Shown one piece after another: positions 42,344 to 51,272 of a DNA stretch of 64,000 nt; the stretch's first letter is position 1; each line of letters opens with the position of its first letter. A program made the position numbers and the translations under genes. A model generated the notes under the pieces. It was given only the letters and a program-made list of their open reading frames with translations, was not told where the DNA came from and searched no databases. Origin of the DNA: Bacteroidales bacterium (GTDB lineage Bacteria; Bacteroidota; Bacteroidia; Bacteroidales; P3); contig JAEEZY010000001.1 of the NCBI GenBank assembly GCA_016292015.1, positions 1 through 64,000 of the forward strand. Direction: 5' to 3'.

Positions 42344-43528
42344 ATGAAACCATTACGAAAGAAACTAGCACAGTATAGGGCACCGCAAGAGGCCAAAGCC
42401 AAAGGCATCTACCCGTACTTCACCCCTATTTCGTCCGAACAGAACACCGAAGTACTCGTTCATGGGAAGAAAGTCCTCATGTTCGGATCCAATTCTTATC
42501 TGGGTCTTACCAACCATCCTAAAATCAAAGAGGCAGCCAAAGCCGCCATCGACAAATACGGCACAGGATGCGCCGGTTCACCTTTCCTCAATGGCACTCT
42601 CGACATACACATTCGTCTCCAGGACGAGCTCTGTGAGTTCCTGGGCAAGGACGCCGTGATGCTCTTCTCGGCGGGTTTCCTCGCCAACTCGGGCACTATC
42701 CCCTGCATCACAGGTCGTAACGACTTCGTCTATTTCGACGAGCGCGACCACGCCTCCATAATGGAAGGCAAACAGATAACCTTCGCCGCCAACTACAAGT
42801 ACAAGCACCTTAACCTCGACGACCTCGAGCGCCTGCTACAGAAGAACAACCCCGACGACGGCAAGCTCGTAGTCACCGACGGCGTCTTCTCAATGGAAGG
42901 CGATGTGGCTCAGGTCGATAAGATGGTCGAGCTCTGCAACAAATATAACGCCACCCTTATGGTTGACGAGGCTCACGGCCTTGGCGTCTTTGGACGCGAG
43001 GGACGCGGTGTCTGCGACCATTTCAACCAGCTTCCCAACGTAGATATCGTGATGGGCACTTTCTCCAAGTCGCTGGCTTCCATCGGCGGTTTCATCGCTG
43101 CCGACGCCGACACCATCAACTGGATGAAACACAACGTCCGCCCCTATATCTTCACCGCTTCCATGACTCCCGCCACCACCGCTTCCGTCCTCGAGGCGCT
43201 ACACATCATGCGCTCCGAACCTGAGCGCCAGAAGGCCCTCTGGGACAACACCCACTATGCCATGAAGGCCTTCCGCGACCTCGGATTCGAGATCGGCAAC
43301 ACCGAAACGCCTATCATACCGCTCTTTGTGCGCGACAACGACAAGACCTTCCTCCTCACCCACATGCTGCTCGAAGAGGGCATCTTCGTCACACCAGTCA
43401 TCGCACCTGCCGTACAGTCACAGGATACCCTCATCCGCGTCGCCCTGATGGCTACCCACACCAAAGCGCAGATCGACTTCGCTGTGGACAAAATCCACCA
43501 ATGCTTCAAGAAACTCGAGATACTTTAA
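42344..43528 (+). CDS. spt: serine palmitoyltransferase (alpha-oxoamine synthase family)
   Basis: 394 residues. This PLP enzyme condenses serine with a fatty acyl-CoA or acyl-ACP to 3-ketosphinganine, the first step of sphingolipid synthesis, a hallmark of Bacteroidetes. The PLP lysine is K242 in GTFSKSLASIGGF; DEAHGLGVFG supplies the Asp that contacts the pyridine ring, and SNSYLGLTNHP opens the fold. Glycine C-acetyltransferase and BioF are relatives, but the N-terminal extension YFTPISSEQNTEV and the neighbour favour SPT. The next gene starts 3 bases after its stop. Confidence 0.88.
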   Translation: MKPLRKKLAQYRAPQEAKAKGIYPYFTPISSEQNTEVLVHGKKVLMFGSNSYLGLTNHPKIKEAAKAAIDKYGTGCAGSPFLNGTLDIHIRLQDELCEFLGKDAVMLFSAGFLANSGTIPCITGRNDFVYFDERDHASIMEGKQITFAANYKYKHLNLDDLERLLQKNNPDDGKLVVTDGVFSMEGDVAQVDKMVELCNKYNATLMVDEAHGLGVFGREGRGVCDHFNQLPNVDIVMGTFSKSLASIGGFIAADADTINWMKHNVRPYIFTASMTPATTASVLEALHIMRSEPERQKALWDNTHYAMKAFRDLGFEIGNTETPIIPLFVRDNDKTFLLTHMLLEEGIFVTPVIAPAVQSQDTLIRVALMATHTKAQIDFAVDKIHQCFKKLEIL

Positions 43529-43531
43529 TAA

Positions 43532-44647
43532 ATGGTTGAAATCCACCCAGTAACCTCCCGCCGGGAACTCCACAGATTCATACAGTTCCCTAACCGTCTT
43601 TTCAAGAACGTTCCCACCTACATCCCGCCTCTCGTCAGCGACGAGGTCAAACTTCTGACCGACAAGAACCCCTCGCGTGAATACTGCGACATGCAGCTCT
43701 ACCTCGCCTATCGAGGCAAGGAGATAGTGGGTCGCGTCGCCGCCATCATCAACCACCGCTGCAACGAGCGCTGGGAGAAGAAGGCTGTCCGCTTCGGATG
43801 GATGGATTTCATCGAGGATTATGATGTATTCTCCGCTTTGATGGACGCTGTGGTCGATTTCGGACATCAGCACGGCATGGACGAGATAGAAGGACCTTTC
43901 GGCTTCACCGATATGGACAAAGAGTGCTGGGTTATCGAGGGTTTCGACGCCCGCCAGAACATCAGCACCCTCTACAATCCGGAGTATTACATCAAGTTCG
44001 TCGAGCGTTACGGCATGACTTCCAAGTGCCAGTGGGCGCAGTACAAGATGCCAGCTAACCAGCCGGTTCCTCCAAAGGTGGCACGCATCAACGGTCTTAT
44101 CCTTGAGAAATACAACCTCAAGCTCCTCAAATTCAAGAACCGCAAGGAGGTCTATCCCTACGCCAAGAAGTTCTTCCACACCCTCAACGACGCCTTCAAG
44201 GACCTCTACGACTTCGTACCGCTCACCGACAAGGAGATTGATGTCTATGTGAAGGAATACTTCCCCTTCATCAACCTCGATTTTACCACTTTTGTCGTCG
44301 ATAAGGACGACAACTTGGTGGCCTTTGGACTTAGTGTGCCCGACCTCTCGAAAGCTTACCAGAAGGCCAAAGGACACCTTTTCCCGTTCGGCTGGATTTA
44401 TATCCTGCGTGCGCTGAAGAAGTTCGACACCATCGACGGCCTCCTCAACGGTGTCCATCCCGATTGGCAGAAACGTGGCGTACACTCCATCTACTATGCC
44501 GCCATGAGCGAAGCCGCCATCCGCTACAACGTCCACACCGCCTACACTAACCCCCAGATCATAGGCAACGAGGCCGTCAAGATCTGGAGCACCCAATACA
44601 CCGCCACTCCCTTGATGAAGCGCGCCGTCTTCGGCAAGAAAATTTAA
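43532..44647 (+). CDS. GNAT-fold protein paired with serine palmitoyltransferase
   Basis: 371 residues, cytoplasmic. The N-terminus MVEIHPVTSRRELHRFIQFP leads a conserved block (NRLFKNVPTYIPPLVSDE) and the C-terminal half (about 230-330) resembles a GNAT acyltransferase (FTTFVVDKDDNLVAFGLSVP, GVHPDWQKRGVHSIYYAA with a Q/RxxGxx-like turn). It is cotranscribed with spt at a distance of 3 bases. Bacterial ceramide synthases described elsewhere are GNAT-like N-acyltransferases, so I infer N-acylation of a sphingoid base as a possible role. Not proven by any residue seen here. Confidence 0.8.
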   Translation: MVEIHPVTSRRELHRFIQFPNRLFKNVPTYIPPLVSDEVKLLTDKNPSREYCDMQLYLAYRGKEIVGRVAAIINHRCNERWEKKAVRFGWMDFIEDYDVFSALMDAVVDFGHQHGMDEIEGPFGFTDMDKECWVIEGFDARQNISTLYNPEYYIKFVERYGMTSKCQWAQYKMPANQPVPPKVARINGLILEKYNLKLLKFKNRKEVYPYAKKFFHTLNDAFKDLYDFVPLTDKEIDVYVKEYFPFINLDFTTFVVDKDDNLVAFGLSVPDLSKAYQKAKGHLFPFGWIYILRALKKFDTIDGLLNGVHPDWQKRGVHSIYYAAMSEAAIRYNVHTAYTNPQIIGNEAVKIWSTQYTATPLMKRAVFGKKI

Positions 44648-44669
44648 AGGTGTAGAAATACGCGTAAAG

Positions 44670-44715
44670 CAAAAGCCTGCAACACCATAGGTTGTGGGCT
44701 TTTGATGTTTTTATT
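44670..44715 (+). terminator. terminator of the sphingolipid operon
   Basis: CAAAAGCC (44670-44677) pairs with GGCTTTTG (44697-44704), with an inner GCAAC/GTTGT stem. ATGTTTTTATT follows. Confidence 0.75.
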
Positions 44716-44736
44716 CCCTCGTACAAAAAATATTAG

Positions 44737-44990
44737 TATCTTTGCAATCGGTTTCAGAAGGAAACCACGAAGCGTTATGCCTCGTTCTTGTAGTTGAAAA
44801 CGTGAGAAATTTTCAAAGTAATGCAAGAGGGCGTATGACGGTTTCGCGCGTCTGGCGTGGGCTGTTTACTGTTTCTTCATTACAAGGTTTTTCTCACGAC
44901 CCTCAACTAGAGAAGTGGTGTACGGTGCCACGCTTCTTAAGGAATGTATCCAAATTTGGCACGGTTTGGTATTGTATTACGATATAAACC
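44737..44990 (+). promoter_or_regulatory. promoter and long structured leader of the 45000 lipoprotein
   Basis: TATCTTTG at 44737-44744 is followed by about 250 nt before the coding start. Two arms form a long-range helix: TAGTTGA (44791-44797) with TCAACTA (44903-44909), and CGTGAGAAA (44801-44809) with TTTCTCACG (44890-44898), 16 bp in total enclosing about 80 nt. An 81-codon frame (44742-44987) runs through it but has no recognisable protein features. No known riboswitch is seen. Confidence 0.5.
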
Positions 44991-44999
44991 ATGTTACAA

Positions 45000-45548
45000 A
45001 TGAAACGAATAAGTAGCATCTGTTCCTGTTTAGTAAGTATCATTGCAATAACAAGTTGTACGAATACTCGTTATGCAACATCTCGGTTAACATTAGACAG
45101 ATCAATTGAAGAAGTAAAACTTGATCTAGCCCAAAAAGGTTATGCTCTTACGGGTAGTGGCAGTGATACAAAGAATAACATGTATGTTGAGGGTACATCA
45201 TACTCCCAATATACGGGATATGGAACAAAGATGGCCAATGATATAGTAACAACGGATACTTATAGATTTACCAATGATGATGGAAGTACAATGAACTTTA
45301 CACTTTCATATAAGGTTCAACAAAACGCTGAACTTATATACGTTACTGATGTTATTGTGGCTGGATGTGAAACGTCAGTTGCAACAGAATATGAAAAACT
45401 ATGTGGCCAGTATTCTTCTGTAAAGAAATTGGAAAAATTACCACAAGACACAACGTTCAAGGTTACAGATGTTGTAGGAACTACATTATTAGCCACAGTG
45501 CTTGGTACAGCTGCAGCCGTTGTCCTAACGCTAATATTATTGTTATAA
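45000..45548 (+). CDS. lipoprotein with a C-terminal transmembrane segment
   Basis: 182 residues from the ATG at 45000; an ATG at 44991 adds three. The lipobox AITSC has the lipidated Cys at 20. The middle is a compact alpha/beta region (LDRSIEEVKLDLAQKGYALTG, TMNFTLSYKVQQNAELIYVTDVI in part). The last about 25 residues are a strong hydrophobic segment (VVGTTLLATVLGTAAAVVLTLI in part), odd for a lipoprotein and suggesting retention in the inner membrane with both ends anchored. It is more A/T-rich than its neighbours. Function unknown. Confidence 0.72.
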   Translation: MKRISSICSCLVSIIAITSCTNTRYATSRLTLDRSIEEVKLDLAQKGYALTGSGSDTKNNMYVEGTSYSQYTGYGTKMANDIVTTDTYRFTNDDGSTMNFTLSYKVQQNAELIYVTDVIVAGCETSVATEYEKLCGQYSSVKKLEKLPQDTTFKVTDVVGTTLLATVLGTAAAVVLTLILLL

Positions 45549-45559
45549 ATGAGCTTTTA

Positions 45560-45640
45560 TTGCGGATTTGTATATCCGTTGTTGTGGATTACAAATCCAC
45601 AACATATAAATCATGGATTTACAATCCATTGATATAAACT
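45560..45640. repeat. three tandem mini-hairpins with a GGATT/AATCC core
   Basis: Downstream of the lipoprotein stop are CGGATTTGTATATCCG, TGTGGATTACAAATCCACA and ATGGATTTACAATCCAT in series, each a perfect or near-perfect palindrome with a GGATT...AATCC core and different flanking bases. They are separated by a few bases to a dozen bases. This looks like a small repeated palindromic element rather than a terminator. Confidence 0.6.
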
Positions 45641-45642
45641 CA

Positions 45643-45683
45643 CAACACGGGTATTGTCTAACAAGTCGACGATACCCGTGTTG
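45643..45683. terminator. bidirectional terminator-like hairpin
   Basis: CAACACGGGTAT (45643-45654) and ATACCCGTGTTG (45672-45683) form a 12-bp stem between the convergent genes ending at 45548 and 45714. The T run on the plus side is weak (ATTTCT). Confidence 0.6.
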
Positions 45684-45713
45684 ATTTCTAAATAAGGACT
45701 TCCTTTTCCCTCT

Positions 45714-46112
45714 TCACCACGCAACTTTTCCCCGAAACGACACCTTCTTCTCGCCCATCAGGCAGTCGAACGTTAGCGTCGTGGGCGACATCTTACCTAC
45801 AAAATTGTATATCGTGTGCTTTTGATGCGGCTTGCCGTTGCTGAGTGGGATGATATTGTGCCCTTTTATCGACAACGTTCCTTGTTGCTTGTTCCCCGTC
45901 AACCCTTTCACCTCTACATCAACCTTTACTGGCATCAGTTTGGCAAATTTCACATGTTTCATCAACAGGGTTACGGTCGTCCCTTGCTCGGTAAGCTCCA
46001 TCTTGGCGTTTTTATAGGTGTATGAGTTTGTTGTAAGCTCTCCCACATACATCTGTGCACAACCTGCAACGAACATCACGAGGGCGCTGCAAAAAAGCAG
46101 GAAATGTTTCAT
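45714..46112 (-). CDS. small lipoprotein, calycin-like
   Basis: 132 residues. The lipobox FVAGC places the lipidated Cys at 18. The rest is all-beta (VGELTTNSYTYKNAKMELTEQG, TVTLLMKHVKFAKLMPVKVDVEV in part, HTIYNFVGKMSPTTLTFDC in part) and resembles the calycin-like lipoproteins of Bacteroidales that form a single beta barrel. No ligand-binding motif can be named. It is convergent with the lipoprotein at 45000-45548 and 47 bases downstream of the SDR gene. Confidence 0.7.
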   Translation of the reverse strand: MKHFLLFCSALVMFVAGCAQMYVGELTTNSYTYKNAKMELTEQGTTVTLLMKHVKFAKLMPVKVDVEVKGLTGNKQQGTLSIKGHNIIPLSNGKPHQKHTIYNFVGKMSPTTLTFDCLMGEKKVSFRGKVAW

Positions 46113-46159
46113 GAAAAGAAAGCAATAAACATTACAATTGTCTAATTACAACTCACTCT

Positions 46160-46960
46160 TCACACCTTATAATACCCCCGCAACACATCCACAAACCAGT
46201 TGCCGGGAAGTATCGAGTGCAGCAGTATTGAAAGCCGCTGTTCGAGGTTGGCAACCGGGTAGCGCAACTTCGGTCGTCGGGCGTTGACTATCTTCTCTAT
46301 CGTTTTGGCCAGCACCTCGGGGGCGAGCCCTCCGTTCTCTTCTTTCTCTATTATCTGCAGCGACCTGCGAAAACTATCGCCGTAAGCATCGGATTGCATA
46401 GTGGCGTCAGAGTTGCGCCGACTGGCCGTGAAGCCAGTTTTAAAGTCTCCTGGCTCGACGATTGACACCGTGATGCCACATCCCTTCACCTCGGCGCTCA
46501 AAGCCTCGGAGAAGCCCTCTATTGCAAATTTCGAGGCAGAATAGAATCCTTGATAAGGGAGGCCCATCACCCCGCCGATGGAGCTGAGGTTGATAATACG
46601 TCCCTCACGTTGTTTTCTCATATAAGGCAGCACCTGCTGGCAGACGTTGACGCACCCCGTGAAGTTCGTCTGCATCTGGAGCTCTATCTCGTCGTGGGTG
46701 GCCATCTCGAGCGACCCTCCGATGCCCATCCCTGCATTGCAGATGGCTACATCTATACGCCCTTCTTTCTCGATAATCGTCTCCACACCAGCCTTGACCG
46801 ACTCTGCGTCGCGCACGTCCATCTGAAGGAATTTGATGGTTTCGTGAAGAAATGGCCGGCGGCTGGTGCCGTAAACGGTGTGACCTTTAGCAGCAAGCCG
46901 CTCGGCAGCTGCCTTTCCAAAACCCGATGAGGCACCGGTTATAAGTATCACTTTGCTCAT
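46160..46960 (-). CDS. short-chain dehydrogenase/reductase
   Basis: 266 residues. The classical SDR motifs are present: the NAD(P)-binding TGASSGFGKAAAERL, CNAGMGIGG, the catalytic Ser of LSSIGG, and the catalytic YSASKFAIEG with Tyr and Lys. Arg and Ser near GTSRRPF suggest NADPH use. The C-terminal part (RLSILLHSILPGNWFVDVLRGYYKV in part) is typical of the 17-beta-HSD-like branch. Given the sphingolipid genes nearby, reduction of 3-ketosphinganine is possible but not supported by direct linkage. Its promoter (TACCTTTG, 46986-46993) diverges from that of the next gene. Confidence 0.88.
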   Translation of the reverse strand: MSKVILITGASSGFGKAAAERLAAKGHTVYGTSRRPFLHETIKFLQMDVRDAESVKAGVETIIEKEGRIDVAICNAGMGIGGSLEMATHDEIELQMQTNFTGCVNVCQQVLPYMRKQREGRIINLSSIGGVMGLPYQGFYSASKFAIEGFSEALSAEVKGCGITVSIVEPGDFKTGFTASRRNSDATMQSDAYGDSFRRSLQIIEKEENGGLAPEVLAKTIEKIVNARRPKLRYPVANLEQRLSILLHSILPGNWFVDVLRGYYKV

Positions 46961-46985
46961 GATAAGAAATGTTCATTGTTGACTG

Positions 46986-47031
46986 CAAAGGTACTTAAAA
47001 ATGTTCATATTGCGTAATTTTTGTATCTTTG
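46986..47031. promoter_or_regulatory. divergent promoter pair
   Basis: A minus-strand TACCTTTG (46993-46986) serves the SDR gene and a plus-strand TATCTTTG (47024-47031) serves the DUF4175 gene. Confidence 0.55.
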
Positions 47032-47047
47032 CACGTTTATACGAGCC

Positions 47048-50000
47048 ATGAAGCACAAAGGTCTGCTCATAGAAAGCCTGGATTCTTTTATCCGTAAGTA
47101 CTACAAGAACCGTCTGATACGTGGAATTCTGTATGCTTCCGCCTTGCTTCTGTCGCTGTTTATTGTGCTTGTGACGGCAGAGTATTTCGGATGGTTTGGA
47201 AGGGGTGTTCGTACCGTTGTGTTCTGGTTTTTTATTGCTGCCATCGTCGTTGTGGCTGCGGTGTATGTGTTGTTGCCGCTGCTCAGGATGCACCGTCTGG
47301 CTGGCGGCCTTTCATACCCTGATGCTGCCCGTATTGCAGGTGCCCACTTCCCTGAAATACAAGACAAGCTGCTCAACCTGCTGCAGTTACAGGAGATGGG
47401 AGGGAAAGCTGATGCAGCAACGCAGGAACTGCTGGAGGCAAGTATCGACCAGAAGTCGGCCTTGTTAAGGGTTGTACCAATCAACAAGGCTATCAACCTG
47501 AAAGTCAACTGGAAATATGTAAAATATGCGGCAATACCGCTGCTTGTGATAGTAATCTTGTTGGCCGTGAATCCGTCATTCATAACTGCTCCTACTCAAC
47601 GTATCGTCCATCATAATGCTGTATATGAAAAGCCTGCACCATTCTCTTTCGTGGTGACAAACGAAAGTCTTGAGGCCATTCAACAGGAGGACTTCACGCT
47701 AAATGTTGCCGTCGAGGGGTCATCGGTGCCGGAAGAGGTGTACCTCAACATAGATGGCTATTCATACAAGATGCAGAACATTGACCGCACTCATTTCTCC
47801 TATACTATAAAAAATATCCAACACACGTGTGACTTTAACGTAAGTGGGGGAGGTGTGACGTCGAAAATATTCACAATCAGCGTATTCAACCGTCCGTCGG
47901 TTGCTTCGTTCAGCGTGAAACTCTCTTATCCCGCCTATACGGGTAAGGGGGCGGAGACCTTGACAAATGTCGGAGACATCGTGGTGCCTGAAGGTACTTC
48001 ATTAAGGTGGTATTTTCAGTTGAAGCACACAGATAATCTGATGTTTATCATAGATAGTAACGCAACATCGTTCACTCCGGACAAGAACGGAAGACTTGAG
48101 ATACCTCATCGTGCCGTTCGTTCGTTCAGCTATGCTTTCACCGTCTCAAATGATGCGGTAAACGCTTCTGACACTATGCGTTATGCTGTCACCACAATAC
48201 CTGACGGCTATCCTCAGATTGCAGTAATGGAAATGCGGGATTCCGTTTATGGAGAACATCTCTTTTTCAAGGGTCGCATAAAGGATGACTACGGGTTCCG
48301 TAAGATGGATTTCGTGGTGGTGTATGGTAATAAGTCTAATCAAGAACTATTTGATACTCTGTATTATCCGATTGCTGTTTCACGTGAAACAGAGCAGGAT
48401 TTCTCCTATTCATACAACCTCAACACCCTCGATATCTCGCTTGGCGACCAGCTGTTCTATTTCTTCCAGGTGTGGGACAATGACGAGGTACATGGAAGCA
48501 AATCCACAAAATCACGTGTATTCGAGTTTTCTGTCCCTTCCGAAGAGGAATTGAAGGAGACCATTTCGCGCAATGCCGCTGATGCACAAAGCCAGGCTTC
48601 CCTCTCAATTGCCGAGATAAAGAAGTTGCAGCAGGAGATTGATGAGATGGTGCGCAAGCTGGTGGACAAGAAAGAGCTCAACTGGCAGGATAAGCAGGAG
48701 TTGAAACGACTTTCAGATAAACAAAAGGACCTGCAGAACAAGCTGGAGCAGATGAAGAACTCCATCCAGCAGAACAATCAGTTGAAGGAGAAATATTATG
48801 AGCAGAGCGAACAGATAATGGAAAAACAACGTGAGTTGGAGAAGATGATGGAGAATCTGATGAGCGAGGAGATGAAGAAGACTCTCGAAGAGATTGACCG
48901 GCTGATGCAGGAGGCCGACAAGAAACAGGTACAAGAGCAGCTGGAAAACCTCAAGATGCAGAACTCCGATTTGGAAAAACAACTCGATCAAAACCTTGAG
49001 CTGATGAAACGTCTCGAGCTGGAATCTCGTGTTGATAACGCTAAGGAGTCGGCCAAGAAACTGTCGGAAGAGCAACGCAAACTGTCGGAGCAAACCAATG
49101 AAGCCAAAGGTAAGGACAACGAGCAGCAGAAAGCCCGTCAACAGGAGCTCTCAAACCAATTCCAGCAGCTGAAGCAAGACTTGAAAGCCATAGAACAAGA
49201 TTACAAAAAACTTGAGCCTTCGGCCAATTTCAAACTTGGTGAGCAGACGCAGCAGAATATAGAGCAAAACCAGCAGAACGCACAGCAGCAGATGAACAAG
49301 GGCAACAACAAAAGTGCCTCCAAATCGCAGCAGCAAGCTGCCGACGGACTTGACTCACTGGCTAATCAGATAGAGCAGGAACAGGAGCGTATGGAGCAGG
49401 AGGAGATGGCTGAGGATGCTGAGCTGATACGTCAGTTGCTGAAGAACCTTGTGGGCATATCTTTCAATCAGGAAGCTCTCATCGGCAGGGTTGGGGAGAC
49501 GTTTATACAAGATCCGCGCTATCAATCAATCATCCTTGACCAGAACCAGATAAAAGACGACTTTGGTCAGATTGAAGACTCTCTTCGTAGCATCGCCAAG
49601 CGACAGTTTGCGGTAGCATCTGCCATAAACCAAAACCTCGGTGAGGTAAACGCCAATATAGCCAAGTCGCTGAATACTTTACTAACTTATAACCAGTCTT
49701 TCTACGGTAGTTCGAAGAATACCGGTGCCGCAAAATGGATGCAATACTCCATGACATCGGTAAACAACCTTGCCTTGTTGCTCGCCGAGTCGCTCGACAA
49801 GATGCAGGATCAGCAGCGACAAAGTAAGAACAGCCAATGTAAGAATTCGTCGATGATGAAGTCGAAAAGTCAATGCAACAATCCGGGAAAGAATCCATCC
49901 CCCAAGTCGATGCGAAAGATGCAGGAGGAGCTCAACAAGCAGCTGGAGGCTCTCAAGAAGCAACTTGAGAAGGATGGCAAACCTATGGGACGCAAGCAGA

Positions 50001-50446
50001 TAGGCGAGAAGAACAGCATGAGCGAACAGCTGGCAAAGATGGCGGCGCAGCAGGAGATGATACGTCGCATGATGCAGGAATACGGCCAGCGTATGAAGGA
50101 GAGCGATGCCGGCAACACCAAGCTTGCCAAAGAGATAGAGCAGCTGCAACGACAGATGGAACAGACGGAGCAGGATATAGTGAACCGTACCATCTCGCAG
50201 CAGACAATACAGCGTCAGCAGCAGATACTCACACGGCTGCTTGAACATGAGAAGGCCGAGATGCAGCGCGAGAAGGACGACCGCCGCCAGAGCCGCGAAG
50301 CCAAAGATATATATGAGCCTTCACCAAAAGAACTTGAAAGCTACGAACAGTTGAAACAGAGTAATATAGACCTTTTCCGACGTTCAGTTCCCACCATGAA
50401 CGACTACTACAAGCGTAAGGTAACGGATTATTTTTATAATTTCTAA
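47048..50446 (+). CDS. DUF4175 large membrane protein with Gln-rich coiled coil
   Basis: 1132 residues from ATG 47048; a TTG at 47021 falls inside the promoter. Two transmembrane segments near the N-terminus (about 30-52 and 58-80) and a third at about 162-180 precede a beta-rich extracytoplasmic part (about 190-510). A very long Gln/Glu/Lys-rich coiled coil (about 515-900) and a second one (about 950-1130) follow. This is the DUF4175 family of Bacteroidetes, function unknown, commonly found near cell-envelope and gliding genes. An exact parS site lies inside the coding sequence (48376-48391), encoding AVSRETE. Confidence 0.85.
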   Translation: MKHKGLLIESLDSFIRKYYKNRLIRGILYASALLLSLFIVLVTAEYFGWFGRGVRTVVFWFFIAAIVVVAAVYVLLPLLRMHRLAGGLSYPDAARIAGAHFPEIQDKLLNLLQLQEMGGKADAATQELLEASIDQKSALLRVVPINKAINLKVNWKYVKYAAIPLLVIVILLAVNPSFITAPTQRIVHHNAVYEKPAPFSFVVTNESLEAIQQEDFTLNVAVEGSSVPEEVYLNIDGYSYKMQNIDRTHFSYTIKNIQHTCDFNVSGGGVTSKIFTISVFNRPSVASFSVKLSYPAYTGKGAETLTNVGDIVVPEGTSLRWYFQLKHTDNLMFIIDSNATSFTPDKNGRLEIPHRAVRSFSYAFTVSNDAVNASDTMRYAVTTIPDGYPQIAVMEMRDSVYGEHLFFKGRIKDDYGFRKMDFVVVYGNKSNQELFDTLYYPIAVSRETEQDFSYSYNLNTLDISLGDQLFYFFQVWDNDEVHGSKSTKSRVFEFSVPSEEELKETISRNAADAQSQASLSIAEIKKLQQEIDEMVRKLVDKKELNWQDKQELKRLSDKQKDLQNKLEQMKNSIQQNNQLKEKYYEQSEQIMEKQRELEKMMENLMSEEMKKTLEEIDRLMQEADKKQVQEQLENLKMQNSDLEKQLDQNLELMKRLELESRVDNAKESAKKLSEEQRKLSEQTNEAKGKDNEQQKARQQELSNQFQQLKQDLKAIEQDYKKLEPSANFKLGEQTQQNIEQNQQNAQQQMNKGNNKSASKSQQQAADGLDSLANQIEQEQERMEQEEMAEDAELIRQLLKNLVGISFNQEALIGRVGETFIQDPRYQSIILDQNQIKDDFGQIEDSLRSIAKRQFAVASAINQNLGEVNANIAKSLNTLLTYNQSFYGSSKNTGAAKWMQYSMTSVNNLALLLAESLDKMQDQQRQSKNSQCKNSSMMKSKSQCNNPGKNPSPKSMRKMQEELNKQLEALKKQLEKDGKPMGRKQIGEKNSMSEQLAKMAAQQEMIRRMMQEYGQRMKESDAGNTKLAKEIEQLQRQMEQTEQDIVNRTISQQTIQRQQQILTRLLEHEKAEMQREKDDRRQSREAKDIYEPSPKELESYEQLKQSNIDLFRRSVPTMNDYYKRKVTDYFYNF
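48376..48391. other. parS centromere site inside a coding sequence
   Basis: TGTTTCACGTGAAACA, identical to the canonical parS palindrome, is embedded in the DUF4175 gene. Two exact 16-bp copies 14.7 kb apart are far beyond chance expectation, so both are likely ParB loading sites. Confidence 0.9.
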
Positions 50447-50553
50447 GCCGGCATAGAGCTCCGTGATTTCCATTGTGATTTCAAAAATCAGGAAATTACA
50501 GAGAATTGTTAATAATTTTTAAAAAACATTGCTATGCTTTCGATAGAAAGTCG

Positions 50554-50561
50554 TATCTTTG
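50554..50561 (+). promoter_or_regulatory. promoter -7 element of the RsbW-like gene
   Basis: TATCTTTG lies 28 bases before the ATG at 50589. Confidence 0.5.
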
Positions 50562-50588
50562 TTTAGGTCATATAATACAAATGCTATT

Positions 50589-51038
50589 ATGGAAGAGCTT
50601 GTTATTCAGTCGAATGTAGAGAATATCGAAAAGGTGGAATCCTATCTTTGGGACATCTGCGAGTCGAAACATATCACCGACTATTTCGGCATTATCTCTG
50701 TTCCGGTTGTGCAAGCTGTTAAAAACTCCATAGAGCATGGTAATCATGGAGATGTTGAAAAGCAAGTCCATATTTCGTGTGACACTATTCAGAGTGGCCT
50801 CTCCATCAGCGTTTCCGATGAAGGTGAGGGATTCGATTTCACACATTATGGAGACTTTCCCATGAACGAAGGCGACCATCAAGGTCTATATCTGATAAAA
50901 CAACTTGCCGACAATGTTTCCTATAGTCGCGGTTGTCTCTCGATGGAATTCATGCTTAGTGGTGTTGACGAACGTTATGCCGCCAGTCGCCGTAACGTGC
51001 TCGAGAATTTTGGTGTGAGAAAATATGTCACGGTTTGA
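50589..51038 (+). CDS. RsbW-like ATP-binding protein (anti-sigma / serine kinase type)
   Basis: 149 residues from ATG 50589. The protein is a stand-alone GHKL ATPase domain: N box VVQAVKNSIEHGNHGD, G1 box SVSDEGEGFDF and G2-like region GLYLIKQLADNVSYS. Proteins of this type phosphorylate anti-sigma antagonists or bind sigma factors, but in Bacteroidetes their partner is usually not in the same operon and none is adjacent here. Cytoplasmic. A general stress or partner-switching role is inferred from the fold only. Confidence 0.85.
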   Translation: MEELVIQSNVENIEKVESYLWDICESKHITDYFGIISVPVVQAVKNSIEHGNHGDVEKQVHISCDTIQSGLSISVSDEGEGFDFTHYGDFPMNEGDHQGLYLIKQLADNVSYSRGCLSMEFMLSGVDERYAASRRNVLENFGVRKYVTV

Positions 51039-51272
51039 GCCGCATATTTTCTCTCCAGTTATGTTTTCTTTCTTTTCAATTTTCTCGTATTTCTTTAATC
51101 GGATTGCCGTCGATGGCTTCGATTGTCAAGCCGTATGTGCCGACACAATACATTTATTCCATTCTCGTAAAGGAAAGAAACAATGTATAATGTATGTAAT
51201 AAGCTGATAATGAATAGTAAATAAATTCATTTTACAAATCAGAGCTTTAGGTCCAAAAAGTTTACAATAGCT

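Noticed and set aside
43418-44596. 392-codon minus-strand gene
   Set aside because: It is antisense to the GNAT-fold gene and shows no family motif.
44742-44987. 81-codon gene before the lipoprotein
   Set aside because: It coincides with a structured leader, starts inside the promoter, and has no domain or signal features; better explained as RNA.
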